DNA of 64,000 nucleotides from Mariannaea sp. PMI_226 (Eukaryota > Ascomycota > Sordariomycetes > Hypocreales > Nectriaceae), in the NCBI GenBank assembly GCA_024336345.1, contig JANFOG010000015.1, positions 906,320 through 970,319 on the forward strand, in the 5' to 3' direction. Shown here one piece after another: positions 42,521-53,647 of this stretch. The translations under genes were made by a program, and so were the position numbers. The notes under the pieces were generated by a model that worked only from the letters and a program-made list of their open reading frames with translations, was not told the DNA's origin and did no database searches. Within the stretch, counting starts at the first letter, position 1. Every line of letters starts with the position of its first letter.

Positions 42521-43422
42521 AAAAGCAGATATTGTTTTAGCCGCTGTAAATAGGATGTTGAACATTTGAAGAATAGCCTTCAAGCTAGTCCGCTGGTTAT
42601 ACTAATAATCAAAGGAAAGCGCAAAGTGCAATAGGGTAAAAGGAAAAGCACCATTGAGGAACAGGAGCAATATGGGCTCAAGGAGACCTCATATGGTGAA
42701 AAGTAAGGTAAAATCTGGGCTTTTGGAAATATAGACATAAATTGAGCAATGTGTAGTACAGTATGGGCTTGGGGAGGCGAGGACGAAAACTAGGCAATGT
42801 ACGTACGAATTAGTGATTAATGCCCTATCGGCCAACATAAGCCGCCAGGCGTAATAAATTGTATTGTATTGTATTGTAGCATCAATTTAGTGTTACTTCT
42901 TCTCTTAAGCAGTGTTTTGGCTACTATCATAACCGTACTTACGATGATAGCCAATAATGTTGGTCCTTTCAACCTCCGAATATAACTTCGGGCTCGGGTT
43001 CGTAATTCAGGCTGTCTCACGTTAAGAATGACACTATGGCGAACGGCCCGCAGTCTACTACTGGGCGTCAAACCATTAGACCGTAATAAGACAATAGGAC
43101 TCATAACGACCAATACCAGATAGCCATATGTCTCGGCATAATAGTGACTGGGTCCATTGATAGCTGGAGCCAAGGGTCGAACGAAATAGCGGGAGGACAC
43201 AGTTGGCAGGCGGCGGCATGTTTCGCTGTTCAAGACATTTTGCAAGCATAATTACGCCAGCCTGCTAACAGGCGCGCGGGTTTGGATGAAGGTATAAGAT
43301 GGAGCTGAAGCTGACTCCCTCTTCTCAAAGAATCGCTTGACCTCCACATTCTATTAAATACACATTCTGAGCCGCAAAAGCTCATCCATCAATTTGCTCA
43401 TCCAGCTAAATCTAGAACCACA
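42521..43422. other. Spacer with pentanucleotide microsatellite
   Basis: A short (ATTGT)n microsatellite lies near 42858-42878. A minus-strand frame at 42817-43245 (142 residues) has no family mark. The right end, from about 43340, is the probable promoter of the small secreted peptide gene. Confidence 0.4.
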
Positions 43423-43584
43423 ATGAAAGCTCTCACTGCTATCCTCGCCCTCGCCATCAGCCTCGCAGCTGCTATCCCCGCCTTGGACATTGAGACGGGC
43501 GCTCTAGAAGAGAGGGCCTGCATTGGAACCTTTTGCGTCTGCTTCTGCAAGCATAGTAGAGAGGGCGCTTGTGTAGACTGCTAG
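43423..43584 (+). CDS. Small secreted Cys-rich peptide, 53 residues
   Basis: Signal peptide MKALTAILALAISLAAAIPA, a short pro-region ending LEER (a Kex2-like dibasic-type site), then a 22-residue core with six cysteines (Cys 33, 38, 40, 42, 50, 53). The TAG stop at 43582-43584 overlaps a good intron donor (GTATGT at 43584). An intron 43584-43661 with CCTAAC and TTCAG would lead to an exon (43662-43722) that, in the continuing frame, encodes GPYGHSNNPVHCVGFPCHG, adding two cysteines. But the joined codon is also TAG. So either the peptide ends at 53 residues, or a Gln (CA|G) codon across the junction has become a stop. Likely extracellular; function unknown. Confidence 0.65.
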   Translation: MKALTAILALAISLAAAIPALDIETGALEERACIGTFCVCFCKHSREGACVDC

Positions 43585-43722
43585 TATGTTATTGATGGAC
43601 CACGGTTGACGGACACGTGCGGAATTAGGAAATTGAACAACCCTAACATTTCCTTATTCAGGGGACCTTATGGACACTCCAACAATCCTGTTCATTGTGT
43701 CGGCTTCCCATGCCATGGCTAG

Positions 43723-45147
43723 CCCGATGACTGACCCTCCGTCCATCTCAACCGCCTCCCCACCCAAAGCGACATTAAGAAAGAGCATATAAATAGTCGA
43801 ATAAAAGCCGAGCCTAGAGATGTGACTTGGTTAGAACCAAATGCAAAATAAAGACCCAAGAATTTTTTTCTTTCACCAATTCGCCGAGTCCGGCATATCG
43901 GAGAAGTTTTACAAGTACCATAGGGGTAACGATTATCAATCAATCATCCTCGTAATGTATTACTATTTAGTACTTACTATTAAGACCGAAATTACAATAA
44001 TATGGTTGCTTAACCAACTGGACAACATAACGAGCTGGACACCTAGTACTACCTCTTCGTAAGCCCGGTGGACTGACAAATCTTTGCTCTTGGTGCTTAG
44101 TCGTGTATCGCCGGGGCAGGATGGAACCTCCAGAGCCTGGGGGAAGGCCCTAACCTCTTGCTTGGCGCTAAGACGATATAGATGGACGAAGATAGCATGG
44201 TGAAAGAAAGACACAGCTGGGTGCAATTGAATAATGATTAGCATGGCAAGTATGATGACCGCTACTTTCTGTCCCACAGCGTCGTTAGAGTCATCTGACA
44301 GCTTCAAAAGAATACCCTAGTCTCAGACGCGACAATAGCAATAATTCGGATTACTACTTAAATTTGAACATATAGTGTCAGCGATGTTTATCTTGCCACG
44401 AAAGATTCATTAAACAACTTGGGCACTAAACACAGCACCTCTACGGAATTCCGAAAGCATAAACCCTTATGACGCGATTCGACGCGACTTCATTCAACAC
44501 GAATCCCTATTACATTGGTAGCCTCAGCAGCGGGGCATCGCAATGACCGTGGCAATTCGGTGCTACAGACAGCCATTTTGAGGAGCCAAAGTGAGATGAG
44601 ACAGCTCTGTGACACGAGTCTCTCTGTGTGTCTAGTGCTAACAAACCCTGCCAGGCTACTCACTGGCTGGGAGAACATCCGCCTGGCTGTCCATTACCTA
44701 CCCTTCAATCCAAAGAGTACAGTTGCCCTCTTCATAACGGGGCTCAGGTCTTTGATAACTTCTTCCAAAAAAGAGTTAAGCGCACTGTCCACAGTTGCAA
44801 GCCCAAAGCAAAGCATGTTACAGCTATCTGCAGTCCCGAAAGTGCTCTTAACCCTTACAGCTCGTCAGCTTCACAGTAACGAAGACGTTTCCCAACGAAA
44901 AGATAGTAAAAGAGTAAAATGTGTCTCTTATACCTTGCGTATATGTATTCACTTTGAGCGGCCAGGTTTGAAAATTTTAGCCCCCTTCGCTCATATAAAA
45001 TAGGTATTGATGACGCATCAGCACTTTAATTACAACTTTAATGCTCTTCTTATCTCTCTTTTCTAGTCTAGCTCTGGCTAAGTCTACCCATTGTCCTATA
45101 AAAGTATTGTGTCGTAGTCGATTTGGAGCTCATAGTACATCATTCTA
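43723..45147. other. Spacer; unassigned Cys-containing frame
   Basis: Two overlapping plus-strand frames (44515-45003 and 44628-44879) cover the same DNA. The shorter has several cysteines and could be an exon of a small protein, but no start, signal peptide or splice evidence settles it. No other gene is visible. Confidence 0.3.
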
Positions 45148-45420
45148 CTAACCAAGCTCACATCCATCTTTGCCCGGCGTGGTATGTGCCCTGCACTCTG
45201 TACAGTAGTATTTCAGGTCCGCAATGCCATTAATAGTAGAGCAAGAATAAACACCATGTACGTCACAATTGCCTTGCAGCAAGCTCGAACCATCACTCGA
45301 TCGAGATGCACAGAAGGTACCGAAATATCGGCCGCAAGTGCATTCCATTGCTAGTCCTAAATGTACCATCACTGTGATTGCGACAAGTAGTAGTGTGCGA
45401 TGTCTGACTCGGTCGATCAT
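45148..45420 (-). CDS. Small secreted Cys-rich protein, 90 residues
   Basis: Starts MIDRVRHRTLLLVAITVMVH with a hydrophobic signal region ending near LGLAM. The mature part of about 65 residues has eight cysteines (ECTC, FC, NC, SC, YC, EC, GC), an even number consistent with four disulfides. An upstream in-frame Met at 45450 adds ten polar residues and would weaken the signal peptide, so the Met at 45420 is preferred. A TATATAAAG-type box lies about 210 bp upstream (near 45630 on this strand). It is an effector-like or antimicrobial-like secreted protein by composition only; I recognise no family. Confidence 0.6.
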   Translation of the reverse strand: MIDRVRHRTLLLVAITVMVHLGLAMECTCGRYFGTFCASRSSDGSSLLQGNCDVHGVYSCSTINGIADLKYYCTECRAHTTPGKDGCELG

Positions 45421-46968
45421 GTTGGACTCAGCTCCTTTCTGCATTTGCAATGTATGTCAGTTAAGTGCATCAGCTGAAGCCTCAAGTTTGTGGGAAGTAT
45501 TCAACCTACAAAATGACTTTTCGAGATAGAGTATATACCTTATGTCTGAAAGTTCGATTCGTTATCGTCATAGGAAGAACTCATTACGGCAGGACAGACG
45601 GTAGTATCCTTCTGTCGGAAACCACTCTTTATATAGGTGAGTTTCAGGAAGACAATTGAGTGTGATAACTTGTCAGAATGGCAGTACAGGTGATATGCTT
45701 CTCTAGGGAAACACTCTGTCTTCGTCGCTCTGGTGCGCTAGAACCCACTGGGAAAGTCTTGGAATCCCGAATTCTGTTGTGTCTAGGATTAATCTCGGAC
45801 TTTTCACCGCTTCCTGACATGCGACACACTTCAGCTTCGATGTCGCTAAACATACACTGTGTCTAGGCGTTGCCCTACAGCATTGTCCCTCGAACAGATC
45901 GGACACGCGCTCTGATTCGGATCTATACCAGTCCCGGAACATTTGAGACCCTTGTAAAACCTTGTCTAACAACGTGACGACCGTCGGCAGTACTAATAGT
46001 TACGGTGTGATCGTAAATAGTACCATTTTGCCGTAAGCGGACTACTATTGGCAGGTAACGATAATCTCTAGTTTTAGTCGTCTTAGCCCGTGTAGATGTC
46101 TTTCCTAATTGGTTTCATCCTAGTAAGATTTTATAGAACATATCTAAACTTTTGAGGTTAGCTTTGCTGCCTGGTTAGAACCCACTAAGATGCTCGTCAT
46201 TCTGCCTTGCTGACTTGCCAGGGCATGAGGACATACAGTCGACAGAAATGTTTAAGGCTAGTTCAATCATTTTTGTCAAAACTAAAACCATCCAACTGAG
46301 CTGTTCACCATTTGTTATGTCATAGCACTTCCTACAACGACAAATCTACAACAAGTACACTACCTCCTCGTGTATTAGGCATAATAGAGTTCTAGGCTGT
46401 AAGGATTGTATTTGAAGGATTACTCGGTCGACTCATGGTGCTGCCAAGGCTGGTCAGTTTCGAAATAACGGCGTTAAATCGCGGGTGAGTCAGATGAAGA
46501 TCTATCTGGAACCCCAGTGGCGTCTCTCGAAGCAAGCATAACTTCAGGCGTATTTCGTGAATTCTGCTCCTGCTTTTCGTTGTCCCACTGCCGGTGTCGA
46601 CTTTCAGATTTTTAATCTGGCCTACGCTAGTCTAACTTGCGGAAACGGGGCCTGTTTCCCCTTCTCCGCCAATCAAATTTTCCAGAATCCTACCTGGGTC
46701 TGCTTATAGAAACGGGCCTCATTTCCCATCAGCTGCACATTTACCCAGACCGCGAAACGCGCCCCGTTTCTAATTGTAAAGGCGTGCTATCTTTGTAGAT
46801 TCCAATGGACCTAACCAGCCTGACCAAAAAGCAGTATATCTCATATTACACTTCACGCTAAATAATAGAAAAAAGAAAAGAAAGAAAATATTATATTGCT
46901 AATAGTAAAAATAAATTTGGGGGGGGGGGAATCAGGAGACATTTTAACTTCTAATACCAAAAGTCTCA
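45421..46968. other. Spacer with GAAACG hairpins
   Basis: No gene is supported. At 46641-46659 GGAAAC...GTTTCC and at 46754-46770 GAAACG...CGTTTC form hairpins, with a third similar GAAACGGGCC unit between them near 46709. A run of about ten G lies at 46919-46929. Confidence 0.4.
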
Positions 46969-48943
46969 ATGATGGCATCCGATTCAGACATGCAGACCAC
47001 CAAAGCCGGCCCAACTGTTCGACTATCCACACAGTAACTACAAAGGCTGGATAAACTTGGCCTATACCTTAATCTGCCCGAACCTACTATTATTTACATA
47101 ATATGTAACTTTGCATGGAAGCCTGATGGTGATTAGGTTGGAAGGCATATGGGTGAGAAGCATGGTATATCCAAGATGGCTCGTCGTGGCCTCAACTCCC
47201 TCATATACTCATTAGGATTACCAGACCCAAATGATCTTCCCAAACGCCGTGATTGGTCTAGTCTTCATCCACACTTGGCTTTATAGAAGGGATCAGCCTG
47301 TCGGCATTGTGGACTACGACTAACAAGTACCGGAGAAACACTCTACAGTCCGGTGAAAAATGAACGCAGGCTAGCATTGATGGTGGGCACTCGGTCGTCT
47401 CCTAGACCAGTGTGGCGCGACGGTCAAGGGGACCGATGTGTGTCTGAGAAGGTGGCTATGGGGAAGGTTCCCAGATCGTCCATACAAGCATCCCTTTGAG
47501 CTGGTTATAACTCATTCTTCCCAGAGCACCTACAGGAAAGAACTCAAACGGTGCGTCTGCTTCTGGCTCCGGCTGTTTTAGCTGCCGTCATTTATGGGGA
47601 GTGCTATCAGAGGGCGAGGGCTAGCCAGATCTCAGCATAGGGCGGCTTTAAGAGATCTCTGGCTAGATGAAGTATAAGAAGTAGAAGAGCTAAGGGCCGC
47701 CGTTCACCCAGATGAACAATGGGAAGGTGGCAGCAGCGGTGAAGAGGATGAAGATGAGGATAAGAATGAGGATAATGAGGATGATGAGGATGATGATGAA
47801 GTTGAAAAAGTGCATGATGAAAGGGATATGAATGAAGATGAGAAATCTGATGCTGAGTCGCTTGAAGAGCAGTCGCTATCCGCCCCGAGCTCTAAGCCAG
47901 ACGACCAAGCTGTGGATATTCTGCTGCGCTTTTGCTACTTTATGGTTACAGAAGACTTCGAGCACGGAATAGCAAGTTCGACAATGCTGGTATATTTCAG
48001 TGCTGTGCGCGGCTTAGCTAACCATGACGGCCATAAATACCTCCAGCCTGAACGTTTCACCCCCATCCTCGCAAGATTCATTTATTTTGCGCGATCTTTC
48101 TCGAGGGGGTACTCCCATGCCTCTCGCATGGGTATGTTAGGATTGCGTCTAGACCGCGCTATAGACAGCTGGAAATACTTAAGGCTTCCCGACAAGCGCA
48201 CATGTGCGATGGCACGTTGTCGCCTATGGGCGAGTTCCTGAGTCTTCTGTCTTATGGGCATGTTCTTTGACGGTCTTAGGGACCAACATTCTACTCCCGT
48301 TGGAGCGACGATGGTCAAAAGCTTTCCTGGGATGGAACACAGAATCTATTAATGGATGACTTCCGCCGCTTGGCTCAGGCCGTGCTGAAGGCAGCTACGG
48401 TCAGTTGTGCGCGCCTGATGTACGACTGGAAGCCTGCGGATCTTGATCTCGAAGGCATCCGGGACAGGATTTCAAGCACAACGCCCGGTTACTCTTTCGT
48501 CTCCGATCCTGCCAATAAACTGTCTGGTGTATATCTAGCTAGACCTTCTTCTAAGAGCGTGCGTTTCTCCAGTGGATGGTCTGATACAACCACGCGCTGA
48601 GGATACAGACACCTGGGACCTCAAGGCCACCCAAACATATCTGGACACCCATGATGACTTCCTGACGACGATTATGGTGCTCTGTGATATCGATGGAGGC
48701 CAGTGGGCGCGGATCTCTGAGCTATTGACGTTAGGGCATTGCAATACCTCCTCGACGCCCCGCGGGTTATATCTGTGGGGTGCAAGGATGTGCTCTCTCA
48801 CTAGATATCATAAAACTCGTCAAATGACTAACAACGAGTTCTACGTCGCGCGCTTCTTTTCTCCACCGGTCTCGAGACTCGTTTTCCGATACCTGGTCTA
48901 CATACGTCCAGTGGCCGAAGCTATACTACGCAAATGCATCTGG
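46969..48943 (+). pseudogene. OrsD-type (DUF3505) zinc-finger protein relic
   Basis: From an ATG at 46969 one frame reads through KLGLYLNLPEPT, VGRHMGEKHGISKMARRGLN, LGLPDPNDLPKRRDW and KGSACRHCGLRLTSTG, a pair of finger motifs in OrsD style. It has three stops (TAA 47035, TAG 47134, TAG 47284), each where Gln fits. After frame breaks comes a long acidic tract (about 47735-47860), then ILLRFCYFMVTEDFEHGIA (47810-48241), FRRLAQAVLKAATVSCARLM (48352-48600) and GGQWARISELLTLGHCNTSS (48572-48946), all segments known from fungal proteins that combine an OrsD finger with telomere-linked helicase-type regions. No helicase motifs are seen downstream. It is a dead, probably repeat-derived gene. Confidence 0.65.
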
Positions 48944-49745
48944 TGAAGCATTCGAAGCCCATGATCATCATCATTTCATAAATGGTATCTTACTTTTGCC
49001 CTCAAAATTGATCCATGATCTATTTGATATGGTATGCAGTTTAATCAAATGTTCTCTTCATTTCCATGTAATTTGAACAGTAATTACAGCCCCTTTCCTT
49101 TGCTGGGTTGTAGTATTGCCCTTACGCTGTCATGACTTCATTCAGATACCGATCTCGCCACACGTACCCTTATGGTGCCAACGGTCTTTCTATCAAGAGG
49201 AGCAGTGGTTGGTTTGAGGTCCAGGGACCAGATGTGCCGGTCCGTCAAGAGGCACAGTAGAAGAATAATAGCGTAATCACCACTTTACCAACGGACAGCA
49301 GAGATAAGATAGCCATAGTGACGATCATATGATCGTTCCTATAGTTAAAAGACAAGACCTTCTATACCTTCAAGTTGACCTTTCCCTTCCCCATGTGACA
49401 CGACTTATACTGGCGCAAAGGATGATACTTCTCTAAGTGAAAGCCAGAATATCGAGATCCTCTTATCTCTCAGCGCTGGCACTCAGACTATAGCCTCATA
49501 TCCGATCAGTCATTTCTTTCTCGCTGTAACGGCCAGCCAATTTCCAATGAAGGACTTAACACGCCAAATGCATATTTGACTACAGTAAGCCGGTTTCAGC
49601 GAAACGGATTACGTGCTTACCTGGGAGCGCCAGACATTAAGGTGAGTCCCGGAATGGACGAATAGCATTGCTCTTGCTTGGAAGCTAAGGGTCATGCGTT
49701 ATTGGGTCTGAATATAGTTGCTGTTCATTTTGCCTATTCTGGTAG
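48944..49745. other. Spacer
   Basis: No gene is supported. Fragments such as HTYPYGANGLSIKRSSGWF near 49160 (+) look protein-like but are short and may be the tail of the upstream relic. Confidence 0.35.
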
Positions 49746-51274
49746 CTATAGTTTACTTGCAGCCCGAGCCGTTGCTATTTGATCTGCACCCCGTACCAAT
49801 CGATAAACTTCCATTTCCAAGTTCACTAAAAGATTCGACACGTCAACTACATCTAACCCAGCAGGTATGTGTTGCATATAAAGTGATCCAACAATACGAT
49901 TACTTGGGTCATACCACTAGACTCTGAATTAGCGATCATACAATGAAGAATAATAATCGCGGCATATACCCAGTGCATATTTGGATATCCTACCCAACTA
50001 ATAGTACCCTTTGGGCGTCGACCAGGTATATCGTGTAGAGTTATGCAAGTTCCAAGGCCTGGAGTTACTGGGAAGTCTTTTGGAAATATTCTCGTGAGTA
50101 TTCCACCCGTGGACTCGTGCATCTTCTTACTTATTTGTTCCAGACCCAACACTTGTGGTGACATGAGTTCACTAAAGCTCCTAGGAGATAAGAGCTTAGT
50201 TGGGCCTAAAAACAAGTGCCAGAGAAATAAATTAAAGTCTCGTGGTGTTGCCCATAAACCAATACCACCCATATCATCATGGGGTTTTAATGGAAACACA
50301 TGCTGTTTAAACATAATGGCGCCATCGTGTGTCGATTTTGTAATTTCAAGTCGACGTGACATGAGATCTGGACGCTCAAGTGGTCGGAAGGTGGTGTTAT
50401 GTGCACCAATCTTATCCCATATGTGTTGTTTGCAGAACTGTTCAAGCGAGCACCCGGCCACGAGTTCTATCTAATGGATAATTAGAGAACAGGGTAGATA
50501 GAATTTCATCAATATGCTCACAATTCGTCCTGCCCAGTCGACGCCTGTGCCATATTCCCAACCTGTTCCTGGCTCAAATGAAAGGGGATGAAGGGAATCC
50601 TCCTCCACTAATTATTAGCACATGTCCTTTCTTCTTTTGACTGGATTTGGACTGGGTTTGGGGGATAGGCGATATGGTTGGCATTACAATCTCGCAATAA
50701 CTCACTAAGCGTCCTGACAACTCATCATGCTTGAGCCCATTGCGTGCAGCCCAACGTTGAAGCTCTCTAGAACTAAATAAATAGGCCAGTCCACTTGTAT
50801 GACAAAGAAGGTGTCGGATCGTAATCTTATTCTTCGCCGGCTGCAAGATAGCCGCACCTTTACATTATTAGCCACTCATCCCGACTACTGGGTATGTTTT
50901 GCACTCACCTTGCCTCTCTGGGTTCTGCTCCCATCCGTATATTACCTCAAGTTTTGATAGCTCTGGGACATAGATCTCAGCCAGATCTTCCAGTGATAGT
51001 AGATCGATGTCCACAGCAATTAAGCATGCAACTATGGTTACAATCTTGGTTTCAGAGGCCATCCATATAAAACTATCATCATTGAATGCATCTAAACTCC
51101 CGATGCCTCGGTTACCCACAAATTTCTGCAAAATTCGTGGATTTTCTATTCGACTTAGAAGAGTGTTGGTTAGGGCGGAGGGCTCGTCTTACCGTCGGCC
51201 CGCATCAATGAAAAGCCCACACCATGGCCATGCCCGGTAGGCTCTTTCATGTATGACTCTAGTATTTCTTCCAT
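49746..51274 (-). CDS. Beta-lactamase / LovD-like serine hydrolase or acyltransferase
   Basis: Six exons on the minus strand: 51274-51193, 51145-50909, 50857-50702, 50607-50522, 50470-49970 and 49916-49746 (410 residues, equal to LovD/EstB-type proteins). The catalytic S-x-x-K is in WMASETKIVT. Then come ITIRHLLCHTSGLAY, the Tyr motif EPGTGWEYGTGVDWAG, a GGIGLWATPRDF segment and a GLGTCITLHDIPGRR segment near the C-terminus. All five introns (47-94 bp) are GT...AG and every junction keeps the family pattern. The family includes esterases and the lovastatin side-chain acyltransferase. The frame stays open about 80 codons upstream of the chosen Met, so the N-terminus may be longer. It is divergent from a desaturase. 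Confidence 0.85.
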
Positions 51275-52082
51275 TGGATAATGCACTTTAGGAGCTGAGG
51301 GCGGAACGCGCCATCCGTCTTCGGTCCGATATCGCAACTTGGTCAGGTGGCAAAGGAATTGGAGCCAAAAGAGAGTCAGGTGTGCGATGTAGGATAGGTC
51401 GACGTTGGAAACAACCCCTTCTTTCCAAGCTATAGGTAAGGTCCCAAGATAGGGTATAAATATCTCTCTCTGGATAGGGTTGTCTACGGGCTTGAGCCCT
51501 AAGTGGTCTCTGCGATACAGTTACTATAGGTCATGTTTCAATTATATAGGTCACAGCTAACAATGTTGAAGGAGACTCCTCACCGCTTCGGCTAAGCATG
51601 CCGCCTTAGGTCCGTGTCAGCAGGCTTGAGTTAATTGTATTTGAGACATGACACTTACGATAGGTGTTAATACGCAGATCCCTAGTCACAGACGATAGGC
51701 TTACTTCTCACTAGTCGCACTTAATGATACAATTAACAGTGTTAATAACGAAATGCCGGTTTTGGGGTATGCCAGGTGTCCAAATCACTGTTAGGCACTA
51801 ATAATTGTCTGATATTACGTATTCTGAACCAGGCGGTTCTTTTGATATATAGTATTTGAGCACGAGCCAATTCTGTATCAGTCACAGCAGGCGGGTGACT
51901 TGTTGCGCAGTACACGCAAATGGTACTATGGTGTCTCGCAGCGGTCAGATCGCTATGTGTAACAGAGCAGGTCACAAGGAGCACCTCCAAGTGATATCAG
52001 ACACTACCTGCTATATATTCGTAAGTTATGCTTGCATTTTTGAGATTGCACTGTTATGTGGCCGCCTAGTCACCTCAACACA
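51275..52082. promoter_or_regulatory. Divergent hydrolase/desaturase upstream region
   Basis: Between the two divergent genes. On the minus strand the hydrolase frame continues open from 51274 to about 51520 with coding-like sequence (NPIQREIFIPYLGTLPIAW, then FLCHLTKLRYRTEDGWRVPP), so part of this is probably an extra exon or N-terminal extension. The rest (51530-52050) is AT-rich with no clear gene. Confidence 0.4.
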
Positions 52083-53342
52083 ATGCGAAATCCACTTAAT
52101 TCAGCAAATGCCATCGCTACGGATTCTGACCCTGGCGAAATCAGTATGGAGTCTTTGAGGTCTGCAGTACCGAAATATTGCTTCGAGACTTCGCTACCCA
52201 CTTCACTTATTTACCTAGCCCGGGATATTCTCTATGTTATTGTTTTAGTATGCTTTGCCCTACAAATCGATGCGCTGCCTCATGCTACGCTTCGATTCAC
52301 CGCGTGGGCCGTGTACGGCTTGCTGCAAGGATTTGTTGGTACTGGACTATGGGTTCTTGGCCATGAGTGTAGCCACGGTTCATTTTCAAAGTATTCTGCA
52401 ATTAATGACCTTGTTGGATGGGCACTTCATTCAGTTCTTTTGGACTCTTATTTTTCATTCAAGTTTATCCACGCCCGTCATCATCGGTATCACAATCATA
52501 TTACCAAGGACCCATCATTCGTTCCTCCCACAAAAAGCGAGCATCTGACTGGGAGCGGAGACACAATACTCGGAAACCTATGGGATGCGACTCAGGATAC
52601 GCCTGTCGTAGTTTTCTTGAGGCTTCTGGCTCGACAAGCCATCGGATGGCAGCTGTATACAGGCCTTAACATAACGGCAGGGAGAGAAAGCACACCCTAC
52701 GCTTCACCCACCAACCAAATGCGCCTCATTGAATCACATTACGATCCAACAAGTTCACTTTTTCTGCCATCGCAGAGAAAATTGATTGTTTTCTCCGACT
52801 TCGGCTTGTTACTCATGTTCGGCCTCCTATACTACGCGCACACGCTTCTAGGAACCGCTAAAATATTGCTATTCTACGCCATGCCGTACGTCTGGGTTCA
52901 TCACTGGATTGGTGAGGAATAACTTAGCTACCTATGTTTTTGTCTAGATGTTAACTTCTTACTAGTGGCGAGTGCCTTCCTTCACCACACCCATCCATTG
53001 GCCCGCAAATACGAAGATAAAGCCTGGTCATATACCAAAGGCGCGCTTTCTACCGTTGATCGAAGTTTTGGTTTCATTGGGCGCCATTTCTTTCATAACG
53101 CAGTCGACTACCACACCGTTCACCACTTTTTCCCTGCCATACCTTTTCATAAAGCCGAAGAAGCTACTAAAGCTATTCGACCGCTTTTGGGGAGCTACTA
53201 CCTGCATGAAAGGAATGCATCATTCCTTGAATCACTTGTGCAAACCTTTCTTGAGTGTACTTATGTGTCAGAGGTTTCTGAAGAACCCTGGGGCAAAGGC
53301 GTCCTAGTCTTTGCCAAACCAACGACTCATGGACAATCTTAA
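52083..53342 (+). CDS. FAD2-type (delta-12-like) membrane fatty acid desaturase
   Basis: Two exons, 52083-52911 and 52966-53342 (401 residues); the 54-bp intron is GTGAGG...CTAG and the splice reads HHWIVASAFLHHTHP. The three His boxes of membrane desaturases are present: HECSH, HARHH (with YHNHIT after it) and HTVHH. Several hydrophobic spans surround them, as expected for an ER membrane enzyme. The first box has Ser where housekeeping fungal delta-12 enzymes have Gly, as in some specialised-metabolism desaturase/acetylenase members. An earlier in-frame Met at 52056 and a later one at 52146 are alternatives. Divergence from a LovD-like gene suggests a linked lipid or secondary-metabolite role, which is inference. 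Confidence 0.87.
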
Positions 53343-53647
53343 TAAGGAGGCTCAACACTCCTCAGAGCACGGTACAAAATTGAGTCATAAGACCATACAA
53401 GTTTCGTTGATAAACAAGAGGCTGGAAAAGAAGAACTGCACGAAGACAATCACTCTCCCTAGTAGACAAGTACAAAATCAAATCTACTAGTTTTGATTTT
53501 TCGGTCTACTTTGAACCACGTAGACTTGATTAACAACTATTCATTTTTGTAGTGGTTCGAATTATAATGTATATCATTCCATTAGGTGCACTTTATCCAA
53601 GCTTTTAACACAGTGTTTAGAGTTAATCGTCTGATACTCGTATATTA
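53343..53647. other. 3' flank of desaturase
   Basis: AT-rich spacer with a short palindromic area around 53488-53525 (CTACTAG...TAGACTTGATT). No gene. Confidence 0.4.

Noticed and set aside
42817..43245. 142-residue minus-strand frame
   Set aside because: Runs through a microsatellite and has no family mark.
44515..45003. 162-residue plus-strand frame overlapped by a Cys-containing frame
   Set aside because: Two competing frames and no start or intron evidence; left as unassigned.
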